The translations under genes and the position numbers were made by a program. DNA of 47,729 nucleotides from Ruminococcus flavefaciens (GTDB lineage: Bacteria; Bacillota; Clostridia; Oscillospirales; Ruminococcaceae), in NCBI GenBank assembly GCA_002310115.1, contig DBYI01000007.1:31934-79662 (forward strand). The letters are read 5' to 3'. The notes under the pieces are model-generated. The model worked only from the letters and a program-made list of their open reading frames with translations, ran no database searches and was not told the DNA's origin. Of the stretch, positions 25,758-34,771 are shown piece after piece. Position 1 is the stretch's first letter. Every line of letters starts with the position of its first letter.

Positions 25758-27070
25758 TTCTTTTTTGGCACCTTCTTCATGTTTTTTATAGCTTTCTCAA
25801 CAACCTGTTCCGATGTCGAACAGCTTGCCCGCCTATTATGATGCTTTTCAGTCATAACAATCGCCTGATCATAATTGCGCTTCTGAAGTTCTTTATCATC
25901 AAAAAGCTTCCTGATACATTTTTCAAGTTCATCATGTTCAGTACATACCATTGCAGCCTGAGTAGACTGCATATAATCAATAATACCGCTTTCTAGTGAT
26001 CCGTATACCAATATACTTGCTCCGCTGGCAAGAGCGTCCGCCGCCTTTGTAGACAATGAATAACGCGAAAGATTAATATCTTTTTCCGCAAAACCTTCAA
26101 CAACAATGGTAACATCACTCTCGGTCATACGCTGCTGCACCTGTGCATAAGGAACAGAACCCATGAACTTCACATTCGGATTCCCCTTAAATACATCATA
26201 GTAAGCTGCGTCCTGCTCGTTGGAATAAACCTCCAATATATAATCAGGATTTATCTTTCCCAAAGAATAGCCGATATCGTTGAGAGAATTGTTTCTTCCC
26301 ATTCTAATGTTGCCGAAATACGTAATAACAGGAGCTTTAGTGTTGATGGTCTGAAACGGCTTTCGTTTTATGGTTGAAGCAAGATAAACCGTTTCTCCGT
26401 CCAAGCCAAACTCGGAATTATATTTATCCCTGATCTTGTCGCTGATATATATGGCACTCCCCTGCCATTCAAGTAGTTTTTTTATAAGTCTGCGGTAAGT
26501 CAGCTTATACAGGTAATATAACGGATTTACGGACTTTTCAAGATTGAAATAATAATCGTCACCTATACATGAAACTATCGGGATATTGTACCTTTTTGCA
26601 GCGTACAATGCCATCTTAGGAATGAAATAATCGTCTGAAAAAGCTAAAAAAATACATTCAGGCTTGAAATCATCCATCCATTTGTTAAGCTTTTTCGTGC
26701 ACCAGAATTTCTTTCTCCACAGCAAGCCTCTCAGAAGATGAGTCAGAGGAGAGTGCTTTCGCCCGAATTTATAGGCAGCCTTTGCAGTATCACCCTTTAC
26801 CTCTAAATCAGTGTCTTTCCACTCATCTTCAAGCTCGTCGTAATTGAAAATAACACCTGTTTCAATCTTTTTGCCCTGCCACCTTTGCAGTATTCTGTGA
26901 TCAGTTATCTGATAAAGAGTACCGCAGTGTCCTTTACATGGGCGTTTTGTGTTGGAAAATATCTGAGCGATGTTCTCTTTCTCCCAATAATGGAAATATG
27001 CATCAAACGCTCTTGATGTAGATTTTGTATTGTATGGAACAGTTCCAATTATTAAAAGCCTTGGATGCAT
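25754..27070 (-). CDS. GT4-like (GT-B fold) glycosyltransferase
   Basis: This is a 438-residue protein. The N-terminal half resembles a GT-B acceptor domain. The C-terminal half begins at VITYFGNIRMGRNN and contains the donor-domain pattern SLSTKAADALASGASILVYG. No signal or membrane segment is evident. It probably adds a sugar to the repeat unit at the inner membrane face. AAAGGAT is 9-10 nt before the ATG. Confidence 0.82.
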   Translation of the reverse strand: MHPRLLIIGTVPYNTKSTSRAFDAYFHYWEKENIAQIFSNTKRPCKGHCGTLYQITDHRILQRWQGKKIETGVIFNYDELEDEWKDTDLEVKGDTAKAAYKFGRKHSPLTHLLRGLLWRKKFWCTKKLNKWMDDFKPECIFLAFSDDYFIPKMALYAAKRYNIPIVSCIGDDYYFNLEKSVNPLYYLYKLTYRRLIKKLLEWQGSAIYISDKIRDKYNSEFGLDGETVYLASTIKRKPFQTINTKAPVITYFGNIRMGRNNSLNDIGYSLGKINPDYILEVYSNEQDAAYYDVFKGNPNVKFMGSVPYAQVQQRMTESDVTIVVEGFAEKDINLSRYSLSTKAADALASGASILVYGSLESGIIDYMQSTQAAMVCTEHDELEKCIRKLFDDKELQKRNYDQAIVMTEKHHNRRASCSTSEQVVEKAIKNMKKVPKKK

Positions 27071-27097
27071 ATCATCTATCCTTTCAATTTTACCCTT

Positions 27098-28135
27098 TTA
27101 TTTTTTTCTGCCGTACAGACCAAGTTTGAAAAACGAGTTTTTTTCCGTAAGAAGTATCAGTGCTGAGACTGCAAATACAGCAATTATCCAGTTTGCAGCA
27201 GTCAAAGAAACTCCGGATACTGAGCTGAATACAGGTACCTTTTTCATTTTGATCAAGTCAAGGAAAATATAGTGTGCAAGGTATATCTCCAAAGAGTGAG
27301 TACCTACCCATACTAATGCCTTTGAAATTCGCGAATCAAGTGCCCTGCTGCTAATCAGAGCGCTGCATAAGCCGCATACAGCGATACAGCCTGTCATAGA
27401 TGCAGTTGCACGAATAATTACCGATATTCCACCGTCTTCAAGCTCGAATATTTGATACCTCGTAAGAAAATATATCCATGCGACTCCACAAACTGCAACA
27501 GCAACATCAACTGCTTTCTTTCCGAAGTCTTTCGAAAAAATACGTTCGCTATATGTTCCAAACAGATAGCCTGAATAATAAAACGGCATATAATAAAGTG
27601 TCAACTTTATCGCAAGGAACGAAATTCCTACGATCTTGCCAATTACAGCAAGCAAAGCCATGCCGGTAAGATATAACAGGAAGAAAACTACCTGCCGCTT
27701 AACACCATCTTGCTTTGAAGCTTTGACTGCCAAAAATCTTGCACAACCGAAAATCATGCTGATAGTCCATATCGTAGCCAAAAACCAGTATCCTGAGTCC
27801 ATATGCCACAACAACCACTTGATATCAAGATACTTATGATTTCCGTTTATAATCCCACGTACAAGAAAGCTCCAAACTGCCCAGGGCAGAAGATAGGCAA
27901 CTGTACGTCTTTTTATGTAATTCCAAAGACTTGACACGCTGTCTGTATCTCTGCTGTATTTCGTAACATAACCACTTATTAGTATAAACAGAGGCATTTG
28001 CAACGACCATACGATATTATACAAAAAACTCTTTTCGGCGCCCTGTGTACATCCTGTCATGGTATGCCCCAGAACTACCATAAGAATAGCCATTCCACGC
28101 ATAATATCAACAATACAATTTCTTTCCTTAGACAT
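27098..28135 (-). CDS. Acyltransferase-3 family membrane O-acyltransferase
   Basis: This 345-residue protein has about 10 membrane helices and the family start CIVDIMRGMAILMVVLGHT, with the key His at 24. These enzymes transfer acetyl or other acyl groups to surface polysaccharides. GAGGAG precedes the ATG by about 12 nt. A gap of 260 nt separates it from the upstream glycosyltransferase, the longest inside this operon, so an internal promoter is possible. Confidence 0.88.
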   Translation of the reverse strand: MSKERNCIVDIMRGMAILMVVLGHTMTGCTQGAEKSFLYNIVWSLQMPLFILISGYVTKYSRDTDSVSSLWNYIKRRTVAYLLPWAVWSFLVRGIINGNHKYLDIKWLLWHMDSGYWFLATIWTISMIFGCARFLAVKASKQDGVKRQVVFFLLYLTGMALLAVIGKIVGISFLAIKLTLYYMPFYYSGYLFGTYSERIFSKDFGKKAVDVAVAVCGVAWIYFLTRYQIFELEDGGISVIIRATASMTGCIAVCGLCSALISSRALDSRISKALVWVGTHSLEIYLAHYIFLDLIKMKKVPVFSSVSGVSLTAANWIIAVFAVSALILLTEKNSFFKLGLYGRKK

Positions 28136-28395
28136 AGCTGTGATTATCTCCTCAATTTTGCTTCTTTATATAGTATATCCGCACTGAAGTGCAGAGTAAA
28201 ATAATTTGCTGAATTTATTTCTATTTTATTCCAGTCACCGTTCTGAACTCTCAGACGCTCCTCATATTTATACAGAGCAGAAATATTCCTTTCATCAAAA
28301 GGAAGGTCGACGATTTTTCAAACATCGACCTGACCTATGTGTACTTATCATCTGGAGTATATGAGACAACTCCGATTTTTGTCCTGTATTCCTTA

Positions 28396-29217
28396 TTATT
28401 CTCTAGCAAACTTTTGGAATACCCAGCCTCTGAGCTTGTTCGGCATGAGTTTTTCAACAATAAGTCTCTTTGCCGAATTCATTATAAATGTGGAAAAACT
28501 TATCATATTCTTTTCAAGCATAAGCTTCTGAATACCCATCTCGCTCTTGAAATACTTATTTCCACCACGTCTCTGATACATATCTGCACCGACACGTGTG
28601 TGTACCAGTGTATCAGGAAGGTTTGCAAACTTGCAGCCTTCGAGCGCAAGTCTTATCCACAGATAATAGTCCTCATTCCAGAACCAGTCCTTATAATTAC
28701 CAACCTTTATTATATCGCTCTTTCTGAACATTACCGTCATGTGGTTGAAAGGACAACGTTTTTTCATGAATTCCTTCAGTTCAACGTCTGTCTGAGAAAC
28801 TACACGTCTGCCTACTACCTTGTCAGGAGAAGTGATAAATTCCTCAATCTGTCCACCTAGAATGGTCAGATCCGGATCACTTTCAAAAAAGCGTAACTGC
28901 TTCTCGCAACGATCAATTACAGCTATATCGTCGGTATCCATACGAGCCACAAGCTCATTTCTGCAAACCTTTAGTCCTGCATTAAGAGCAAGTCCAAGGC
29001 CCTGATTCTTTTTCAGAACCAATACATTGAAAAGATCAGGGTATTTATCCTCATATTCGCCTACTACGTTATAAAGTTCTTCAGTCAGCGGACCATCTTC
29101 TACAAGAACGATCTCATCCGGCTTAACAGTCTGATTGATCATGGAATCCAAAGCGGAACGGAGATATTCGGGTTTTTCTTTCTGATACAATGACATTAAT
29201 ACGCTGTATTTTTCCAT
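28396..29217 (-). CDS. GT2-family glycosyltransferase
   Basis: This 273-residue enzyme has the GT-A start YSVLMSLYQKEKPEYLRSAL, IVLVEDGP and the metal/nucleotide motif MDTDD (93-97), followed by typical GGQIEEF and PFNHMTVMFRK segments. It resembles amylovoran/capsule GT2 enzymes. The ATG directly abuts the TAA of the priming transferase, so translation is coupled. AAAGGAAG is the ribosome site. Confidence 0.92.
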   Translation of the reverse strand: MEKYSVLMSLYQKEKPEYLRSALDSMINQTVKPDEIVLVEDGPLTEELYNVVGEYEDKYPDLFNVLVLKKNQGLGLALNAGLKVCRNELVARMDTDDIAVIDRCEKQLRFFESDPDLTILGGQIEEFITSPDKVVGRRVVSQTDVELKEFMKKRCPFNHMTVMFRKSDIIKVGNYKDWFWNEDYYLWIRLALEGCKFANLPDTLVHTRVGADMYQRRGGNKYFKSEMGIQKLMLEKNMISFSTFIMNSAKRLIVEKLMPNKLRGWVFQKFARE

Positions 29218-29958
29218 TTAAATCTTCCTTTCATGATTTTCCAGTAGTTTTATAGCCTGGGCCTGTAACTCGTCATACTTTTCCTTGCTGACTCTGCCTT
29301 CAGCCAGCAGAGCATCACCATAGTCAAGTGCAAGATCTGTTTCGGCTGAATTTGTCTCATCTTTTTTTCTTACAAACACCTGCATAGCCGTTTTTACAAC
29401 AAGCTTCAGATCACCGATGAAACTTATCTTTTCGATGTATTTCAGATCCCAGTTAAGCTTATCGTCCCAGCTTATGGCATTTCTGCCGTTTGTCTGGGCA
29501 AGACCGCTCATTCCGGGCACTGCAGTGTGTCTCATTCTTTGTTTTTCCGTCATGAACACCATATCGCGAACCAGCTGCGGACGCGGACCGATTATGCTCA
29601 TGTCTCCCTTTAAAATATTGAAAGCCTCAGGCAACTCATCCAGACTCGTTGCCCTCAGGAACTTTCCAAACTTCGGAAGTCGCTGCTCATCAGGCAGAAG
29701 ATTTCCTTTTTCGTCTCTTTCATCAGTCATTGTTCGGAACTTATACATATCAAAAATGGTTTCCTCACCTGTTTTTGGATCAACAATACCGGGACGCGGC
29801 TGTCTGAAAATAACAGGAGACCCCATTTTTATTCTCACAATAACTGCTATTATAACATATAGCCAGCTGAAAAGAATGATTGCCAGCAAAGCGCATATAA
29901 TATCGATCAGCCGCTTTATGTATCTTTCATAAAAGCCTCTTTTTCTATGCAGTTGCAT
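29218..29958 (-). CDS. Priming sugar-phosphate transferase (undecaprenyl-phosphate)
   Basis: This 246-residue enzyme starts each repeat unit by moving a sugar phosphate to the lipid carrier. It has one N-terminal hydrophobic helix (about 16-42) and the bacterial sugar transferase core: GSPVIFRQPRPG, FDMYKFRTM, TSLDELPEAFNILKGDMS with the Asp-Glu pair at 107-108, and IGPRP. It is the short PglC-like form, without the extra N-terminal membrane domain. A short extra C-terminal helical tail (about 205-246, resembling SHOCT tails) is present. Confidence 0.93.
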   Translation of the reverse strand: MQLHRKRGFYERYIKRLIDIICALLAIILFSWLYVIIAVIVRIKMGSPVIFRQPRPGIVDPKTGEETIFDMYKFRTMTDERDEKGNLLPDEQRLPKFGKFLRATSLDELPEAFNILKGDMSIIGPRPQLVRDMVFMTEKQRMRHTAVPGMSGLAQTNGRNAISWDDKLNWDLKYIEKISFIGDLKLVVKTAMQVFVRKKDETNSAETDLALDYGDALLAEGRVSKEKYDELQAQAIKLLENHERKI

Positions 29959-29992
29959 TTGCTCTTTCCTTCCGTATTTATTATGCGTATCA

Positions 29993-30472
29993 TTAATTAT
30001 TGCTTTCCTTTTCTGAAAAGCTTATCATCACTTTAAGAAGTCCATAGCCTGTCAATGCACCCAGGCTGTTGCAGATTACATCGTCAAGCTCGCACAAGCC
30101 TAATCGTGCCACATACTGCGTAATCTCTATTAATGCCGAAAACACGAAACCGCTGCACAGTACCACAAACCATTCTTTGCTTTTAAACTTATCAGAAAGA
30201 CGCTTAACAAAGCTGTGCGGAAACGAAAATCCAAACGGAACAAAAAACAGTATATTGAAAATATTCTGCAAAACATCCATTCTCCAGTTCGGGTTACCAG
30301 TCAGCATTTCACGATAAGCCCACATAAACCGTAAATCGATTTTATGATATGGGCTCTGTTTTCTCGCAAGAAGCGTATAACAGACGATAAATAAATAGTA
30401 AACGATAAAAAATACAAACTTTATCCTGCGCCTGTTATTGAATATGAAATCCTTTACCTGAGTTTTTTTCAA
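29993..30472 (-). CDS. VanZ-like membrane protein
   Basis: This 159-residue protein has four predicted membrane helices and the VanZ pattern: QNIFNILFFVPFGF, then SALIEITQYVARLG and DDVICNSLGALTGYGL. VanZ-like proteins are common in surface polysaccharide clusters; their biochemical role is not settled. The start is a TTG overlapping the upstream TGA by 4 nt, with AGGTG 6 nt before it. Confidence 0.85.
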   Translation of the reverse strand: MKKTQVKDFIFNNRRRIKFVFFIVYYLFIVCYTLLARKQSPYHKIDLRFMWAYREMLTGNPNWRMDVLQNIFNILFFVPFGFSFPHSFVKRLSDKFKSKEWFVVLCSGFVFSALIEITQYVARLGLCELDDVICNSLGALTGYGLLKVMISFSEKESNN

Positions 30473-31809
30473 TTAAAACACCTATGAATGATATCGATGA
30501 TAACATTCTGTTCCTCTACAGTCATCTTATTATCAGAAGGTAAACATAATCCTCTCTGGAATATATCAGCGCCCACATCTGTCATGTTTCCTTCAATGTA
30601 AGCATTGCTCTGTCCTCTGCCGTTGCCATCAGAAGTGATAAATCCATGACTTCTGTAGATTGGCTGAAGATGCATCGGCTTCCATATCGGACGTCCTTCA
30701 GCGTTATACTTTGACAGAACATTGAGTATTTCACCAGGAGAACTCTTTCCGGCCTCACTTGTCCACAACTCATCACTGCCGCTGCGTACAAACAGAGACA
30801 TGGCATCAGAGTCGATTATCATACAGGAGAGCCAATAATTCGGCACGCTAGTCGTAGCATCAAATGGATTCATTGATACAGGAAGATCTGCAAGTCCCTC
30901 CTTATACCTCTCATAAATAGCTCTCTTCTGTTCAATATGTTCGTTAAGATGAGGAAGCTGTCCCCTTACAATTCCTGCAATTATATTGCTCATACGGTAA
31001 TTGTAACCGAGTTCTTCATGCTGATACCATGGTGCAGCTTCACGACTCTGTGTAGACCATTTGCGTATCTTATCAGCATCTGCCTTGTCAGAGCAGAGAA
31101 GCATTCCGCCGCTGCTTCCTGTTATTATCTTATTGCCGTTAAACGATATTACTGAAAAGTCTCCGAATGTACCTGTCTGTCTGCCATTATATGTAGCACC
31201 AAAACTCTCGGCAGCGTCTTCAACTATCAAAGCATTATGCTTATCCGCTATTTTTCTGATAAGGTCGAGTTTTCCCGGAGTACCATAGAGATGTGCAATG
31301 ACTATCAGTTTAACATCCGGATAAATCTCAAAAGCCTTTTCAAGAGCCTCAGGTGACATATTCCAGGTATCAATCTCTGTGTCAATAAATACCGGCTCGC
31401 CGCCTTCATATGTTATGGGATTGACAGTTGCATCAAATGTCATATCGGAAGCAAATACCTTTTTTCCCTCGAGACTACCATGTCCTACTCTAGGGATACC
31501 ATACAGCTTTTCGCCTGCAAGTCTTATTGCCATATGAAGTGCAGCAGTTCCGCATGAAAGCGCAACAGCACAGTTGATATTAAGGTATTCGCACACCTTT
31601 TTTTCTATAACATTGATATTTTCACCAACCGTAGATACCCAGTTGGTCCTTATCGCTTCATCTACCCACTTCTGTTCTTCTCCATGCATTGTCGGTGACG
31701 CTAGCCAAAGCTTGTGCTTAAACATTTCAATCCCTGCAAATCTGGGATCATAGTTCTGAATGATACTGCCGATCTCTTTAGCATTATCTTTCATTTTAAC
31801 AGCACTCAT
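30469..31809 (-). CDS. DegT/DnrJ/EryC1-type PLP-dependent sugar aminotransferase
   Basis: This 446-residue enzyme probably makes an amino sugar for the repeat unit, or a related pyridoxal-phosphate-dependent modification. Family motifs are VALSCGTAALHMAI, LIVEDAAESFGA and SFNGNKIITGSSGG, with Lys227 the likely PLP Schiff-base residue. An in-frame ATG lies 24 nt upstream, but AAAGGAG is placed 8 nt before ATG 31809. No nucleotide-sugar dehydratase is present in the cluster, so its substrate must come from elsewhere. Confidence 0.9.
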   Translation of the reverse strand: MSAVKMKDNAKEIGSIIQNYDPRFAGIEMFKHKLWLASPTMHGEEQKWVDEAIRTNWVSTVGENINVIEKKVCEYLNINCAVALSCGTAALHMAIRLAGEKLYGIPRVGHGSLEGKKVFASDMTFDATVNPITYEGGEPVFIDTEIDTWNMSPEALEKAFEIYPDVKLIVIAHLYGTPGKLDLIRKIADKHNALIVEDAAESFGATYNGRQTGTFGDFSVISFNGNKIITGSSGGMLLCSDKADADKIRKWSTQSREAAPWYQHEELGYNYRMSNIIAGIVRGQLPHLNEHIEQKRAIYERYKEGLADLPVSMNPFDATTSVPNYWLSCMIIDSDAMSLFVRSGSDELWTSEAGKSSPGEILNVLSKYNAEGRPIWKPMHLQPIYRSHGFITSDGNGRGQSNAYIEGNMTDVGADIFQRGLCLPSDNKMTVEEQNVIIDIIHRCFN

Positions 31810-31924
31810 CTGATCTGCTCCTTTTATAATCATATTTTTCCATCTCTATCTTATGTCGCTTGTTTATATTTTTGTCTTTATGTTTTTTCAACAGCCTTGA
31901 GGGATAAAGCTGTATTCAGTCTTA

Positions 31925-33358
31925 TCAGTAGCCATAGCCGCCGTACTTGTACTTGGAATAAAATATACCTCTGCGCTTAGTTTTTACTCCGTTCAGGATA
32001 AAACCAAGCAGATTCATCTTGCAGAAACCTATCTTCTTCATTGCCTCATTTACATCATCTGTTGTAGTCTTTCCATAACGGACAACCATGATAGTTCCCG
32101 ATACTTTCTTAGCAAACTCCATGGCATCTGTTACAACGTTTACTGGCGGAGTATCAATAATAATCGTATCATATTTTTTGCTGAGCTCTTCAAGCATTTC
32201 TTTCATATTATTGGAAGCAAGCAGCTCAGAAGGATTCGGCGGTACAGGTCCGGAGGGAAGTATATCAAGGTTATTCTCAACCCCTCTATAAATACACTGC
32301 TCTACATTTGCCATTCTGCTGATAGCACTTGAAAGTCCTTTACGGTTCTTGATACCGAAAATTCTGGACTGAACACCTTTTCTTAGGTCGCCATCAATAA
32401 GAAGGGTCTTTGAACCGCCATTTGCAAGTGCCAACGCCATATTTGCAGCTGTTGTAGATTTTCCATCCCCTGGCCTTGTTGAAGTAACCGTAAATATCTT
32501 TTTATCACAGGTTGAAAGAGTGAAACCAAGGTTAGCTCTGATTGACCTGTAGCTTTCAACAACAGAAAACGGGACCTTTTTGTCTGTAAGCTTCAAATAC
32601 CTGCCTAGCTTACTGTTTTTTCTTTTCCTTTCGATTTCAAACGACTGTATTGATCCGATAACCGGCTTGTTATACATATCACTCAGCAAAGCTGTTCCCT
32701 TAATGGTATTATCAATGTAATAAACCGCTATAATAAGCGTCACCGTCAGAACTACTCCAATAAGAGCTCCCAGAAGAATATATCGCCAGACATCGGGAGA
32801 TACCGGGGTTCTGTATATTTTTGCTGAATTGATTGTATTAATTCCGCCTGCACCAACAGCTTTTCTTATATAACCTGGTGCTACCTTTGCCAAAGTATTG
32901 CATACAGCTGCGGAAAGCTCTGCACTCTGCGTTGTTGCTGTTACTTTAAGAGCATTTGTATCGGAAGACGAAGTAATAGTTATGCAATTACCTATTGATG
33001 CAGGAACTATAACTCCATCGGATATGGTAAAGCTCTCAGCAAGCATATCGTAGTCAAAGCTCTGCATGAGCTTTACTCCAACAGCATTGAGAACCGCTTC
33101 ATCATCAAGTACGTTTATGTAGGTATTTATCAGCTGTTTTGAATTGCTGATATTATTGTAGCTTTGTTCTGACTCATCGTCATAACTTGAATAGCTCTGC
33201 ACATACATGGAAATATGCGAAGAATACTTAAGCGGAATACAGAGCTCAGCATAAAAAAAAGCCGCAGCGCCGCAAATCAAGGCAACTGTAATAATTAACC
33301 ACAGCTTGCTGAAAAGCAGCGAGTATATTTCTTTAAGTTCAGTTTCTTCTTTACGCAT
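31925..33358 (-). CDS. Fused Wzz-type chain-length regulator and BY-kinase
   Basis: This 477-residue protein, first in the polysaccharide operon, should regulate chain length and assembly through autophosphorylation. The Wzz module has two membrane helices (about 20-37 and 192-214) flanking an outer domain. The kinase carries RSIRANL (271-277, oligomer motif), Walker A GDGKST (297-302), Walker A' LLIDGDLRKG (319-328) and Walker B IIIDTPP (399-405). The C-terminus carries a Tyr cluster (FYSKYKYGGYGY). Firmicutes usually split these into CpsC and CpsD; the fused form is typical of Proteobacteria but occurs in some Clostridia. ACAGGAG precedes ATG 33358; an in-frame TTG 21 nt upstream overlaps that site. 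Confidence 0.93.
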   Translation of the reverse strand: MRKEETELKEIYSLLFSKLWLIITVALICGAAAFFYAELCIPLKYSSHISMYVQSYSSYDDESEQSYNNISNSKQLINTYINVLDDEAVLNAVGVKLMQSFDYDMLAESFTISDGVIVPASIGNCITITSSSDTNALKVTATTQSAELSAAVCNTLAKVAPGYIRKAVGAGGINTINSAKIYRTPVSPDVWRYILLGALIGVVLTVTLIIAVYYIDNTIKGTALLSDMYNKPVIGSIQSFEIERKRKNSKLGRYLKLTDKKVPFSVVESYRSIRANLGFTLSTCDKKIFTVTSTRPGDGKSTTAANMALALANGGSKTLLIDGDLRKGVQSRIFGIKNRKGLSSAISRMANVEQCIYRGVENNLDILPSGPVPPNPSELLASNNMKEMLEELSKKYDTIIIDTPPVNVVTDAMEFAKKVSGTIMVVRYGKTTTDDVNEAMKKIGFCKMNLLGFILNGVKTKRRGIFYSKYKYGGYGY

Positions 33359-33632
33359 TACTAATGCTCTCCTGTACAAACATTATGATCATATACTTAG
33401 GAGCTATATTAAATATAATGGAAACAATATAAAAAAACGGACGATATCAGCATATGAGTGCAAAAAACGTGACAACAGAATCCAATGACAGAAAAAAGAT
33501 ATTTTCCTACTGTTGATATTGATTTGCATCTCATGATTATCACCCGAATTTATATATAAAAAAAATATAACATAAAATTTTAAATCTAACTCAATTTGTA
33601 TACTTGTAACCAATATCTACTTCTTGTAATCA
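33359..33632 (-). promoter_or_regulatory. Long 5' leader of the EPS operon
   Basis: About 270 nt separate the predicted start of transcription (near 33626) from the kinase ATG. It is AT-rich with several T runs on the transcribed sense strand, and I see no strong hairpin. Its length suggests a place for post-initiation control, but no known riboswitch or antitermination element is recognised. Confidence 0.35.
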
Positions 33633-33661
33633 ATTATAACATCCATGTTTTCATATGTCAA
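33633..33661 (-). promoter_or_regulatory. Near-consensus sigma-A promoter of the EPS operon
   Basis: On the minus strand, a perfect TTGACA (33661-33656), a 17-nt spacer and a perfect TATAAT (33638-33633). It should drive all twelve genes down to 20486. Confidence 0.88.
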
Positions 33662-33850
33662 TGCACGCCCAAAACTTTGTTCAAAACACCAAATACAGTA
33701 TAATATATGTTTTTTTTTTCGTTTGCTTTTTCACACACAATATTCATTATGTATTTTCTTCTTTTTGTTATTTACCACCAGTATATAAAAAATTAATAAA
33801 TAAGATTTTTTAGCAGTATTTTTTAAATTTATAACCATTTAGTCAAAGGT

Positions 33851-33884
33851 AAAAAAAATACCATTTTGACCTTTCAAAATGGTA
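33851..33884 (-). terminator. Terminator of the HAD phosphatase gene
   Basis: On the minus strand, TACCATTTTGA / TCAAAATGGTA form an 11-bp stem with a 4-nt loop, followed by eight T residues. A second GC-rich hairpin (33942-33963) lies between it and the gene but lacks a T run. Confidence 0.8.
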
Positions 33885-33990
33885 AATAAAACAATAGCCA
33901 CCATGTATAAAATAGAAACATTGTGTCTGTTCATATTCTTTAAGGCGACTCAAAAGCCGCCTTTATCATCTGGACATCATCAAAGACCTG

Positions 33991-34557
33991 TTATTTCACC
34001 CTGCTGAGTCTGCCTTTTTTTACTATAAATACTCTGTCAGATATATCCATAAGAGCTTTATCATTGTAGGAATCAGTATAGAAACAATCTATGTGTTTTT
34101 CTCCGTACAAAGCCTTATAGGCTTTGACTTTGTTATCGCCAAAATTCAGATACTTGACCTTCATCTTATCAGGATCAATACTGCTGCTAATAATATTATC
34201 AGTGTTGATTAGATAACGTATCCCATTAATCAAAAAATCAGGACCTGCAGTAATGATAACATCATCTCGTCCAATTCTTTTAAGCATTTTCATGTCAAGT
34301 TTAGATTTATTCTTATCCCAGAAACCATTGACTGCATTATATATCTCATCCTTGCTACGTAAAGCATTCCTCAGGAAATCGTTTATAGCAATAACCATCT
34401 TTTTCTTTTCTACCATGCAAAGCTTATACTTGATCAGATTAATAAAAATTTTGGGTAAGTACAGGATTATTCTCCTATTGTTTTTTATCATGTATAGTGC
34501 AAGATCAACTGCACTTTCGCCGTGATATAGTGTATTGTCAAAATCAAAGACTTTCAT
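33991..34557 (-). CDS. HAD-superfamily phosphatase (subclass IB-like)
   Basis: This 188-residue protein has the nucleophile motif VFDFDNTLYHGE (Asp5, with Asp7 as acid/base), a helical cap and the metal-binding DSYNDKALM motif near the C-terminus. Members dephosphorylate small phosphorylated metabolites; the substrate is unknown. It lies just upstream of the EPS operon on the same strand but has its own promoter and terminator. GGGAGG is about 14 nt before the ATG, which is long. Confidence 0.85.
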   Translation of the reverse strand: MKVFDFDNTLYHGESAVDLALYMIKNNRRIILYLPKIFINLIKYKLCMVEKKKMVIAINDFLRNALRSKDEIYNAVNGFWDKNKSKLDMKMLKRIGRDDVIITAGPDFLINGIRYLINTDNIISSSIDPDKMKVKYLNFGDNKVKAYKALYGEKHIDCFYTDSYNDKALMDISDRVFIVKKGRLSRVK

Positions 34558-34591
34558 TCTAATTTATTTTACCTCCCAGATTAATACTGTA

Positions 34592-34620
34592 ATTATAACA
34601 TACTTACGCTGAAAATGCAA
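34592..34620 (-). promoter_or_regulatory. Sigma-A promoter of the HAD gene
   Basis: On the minus strand, TTGCAT (34620-34615), a 17-nt spacer and TATAAT (34597-34592). Confidence 0.7.
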
Positions 34621-34660
34621 AATCAAAATCGGTACCGGCATAATTCTTTTCTTTTTACTC

Positions 34661-34689
34661 TTGCGTTATTGAAGTAAATATGTTATACT
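34661..34689 (+). promoter_or_regulatory. Sigma-A promoter of the LRR-zincin gene
   Basis: TTGCGT (34661-34666), a 17-nt spacer and TATACT (34684-34689). It diverges from the HAD promoter about 40 nt away. Confidence 0.6.
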
Positions 34690-34771
34690 TTAAACTGATA
34701 TATATAATAACATATATGAAGCAATATATTAATGCTAATAAAAGGTATAGAATAATCTTTGGAGGTAATAT

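Noticed and set aside
28304..28331. Hairpin AGGTCGA / TCGACCT in the gap inside the EPS operon
   Set aside because: There is no T run on the transcribed strand and the loop is long; it may be a processing site but is not supported as a terminator.
28339..28860. 173-codon plus-strand frame overlapping the GT2 gene
   Set aside because: It lies antisense to a well-supported GT2 glycosyltransferase and has no recognisable domain or ribosome site.
33404..33613. Small hydrophobic frame in the EPS leader (minus strand)
   Set aside because: The composition is ordinary AT-rich translation, the ribosome site is weakly placed and no known leader peptide is recognised.
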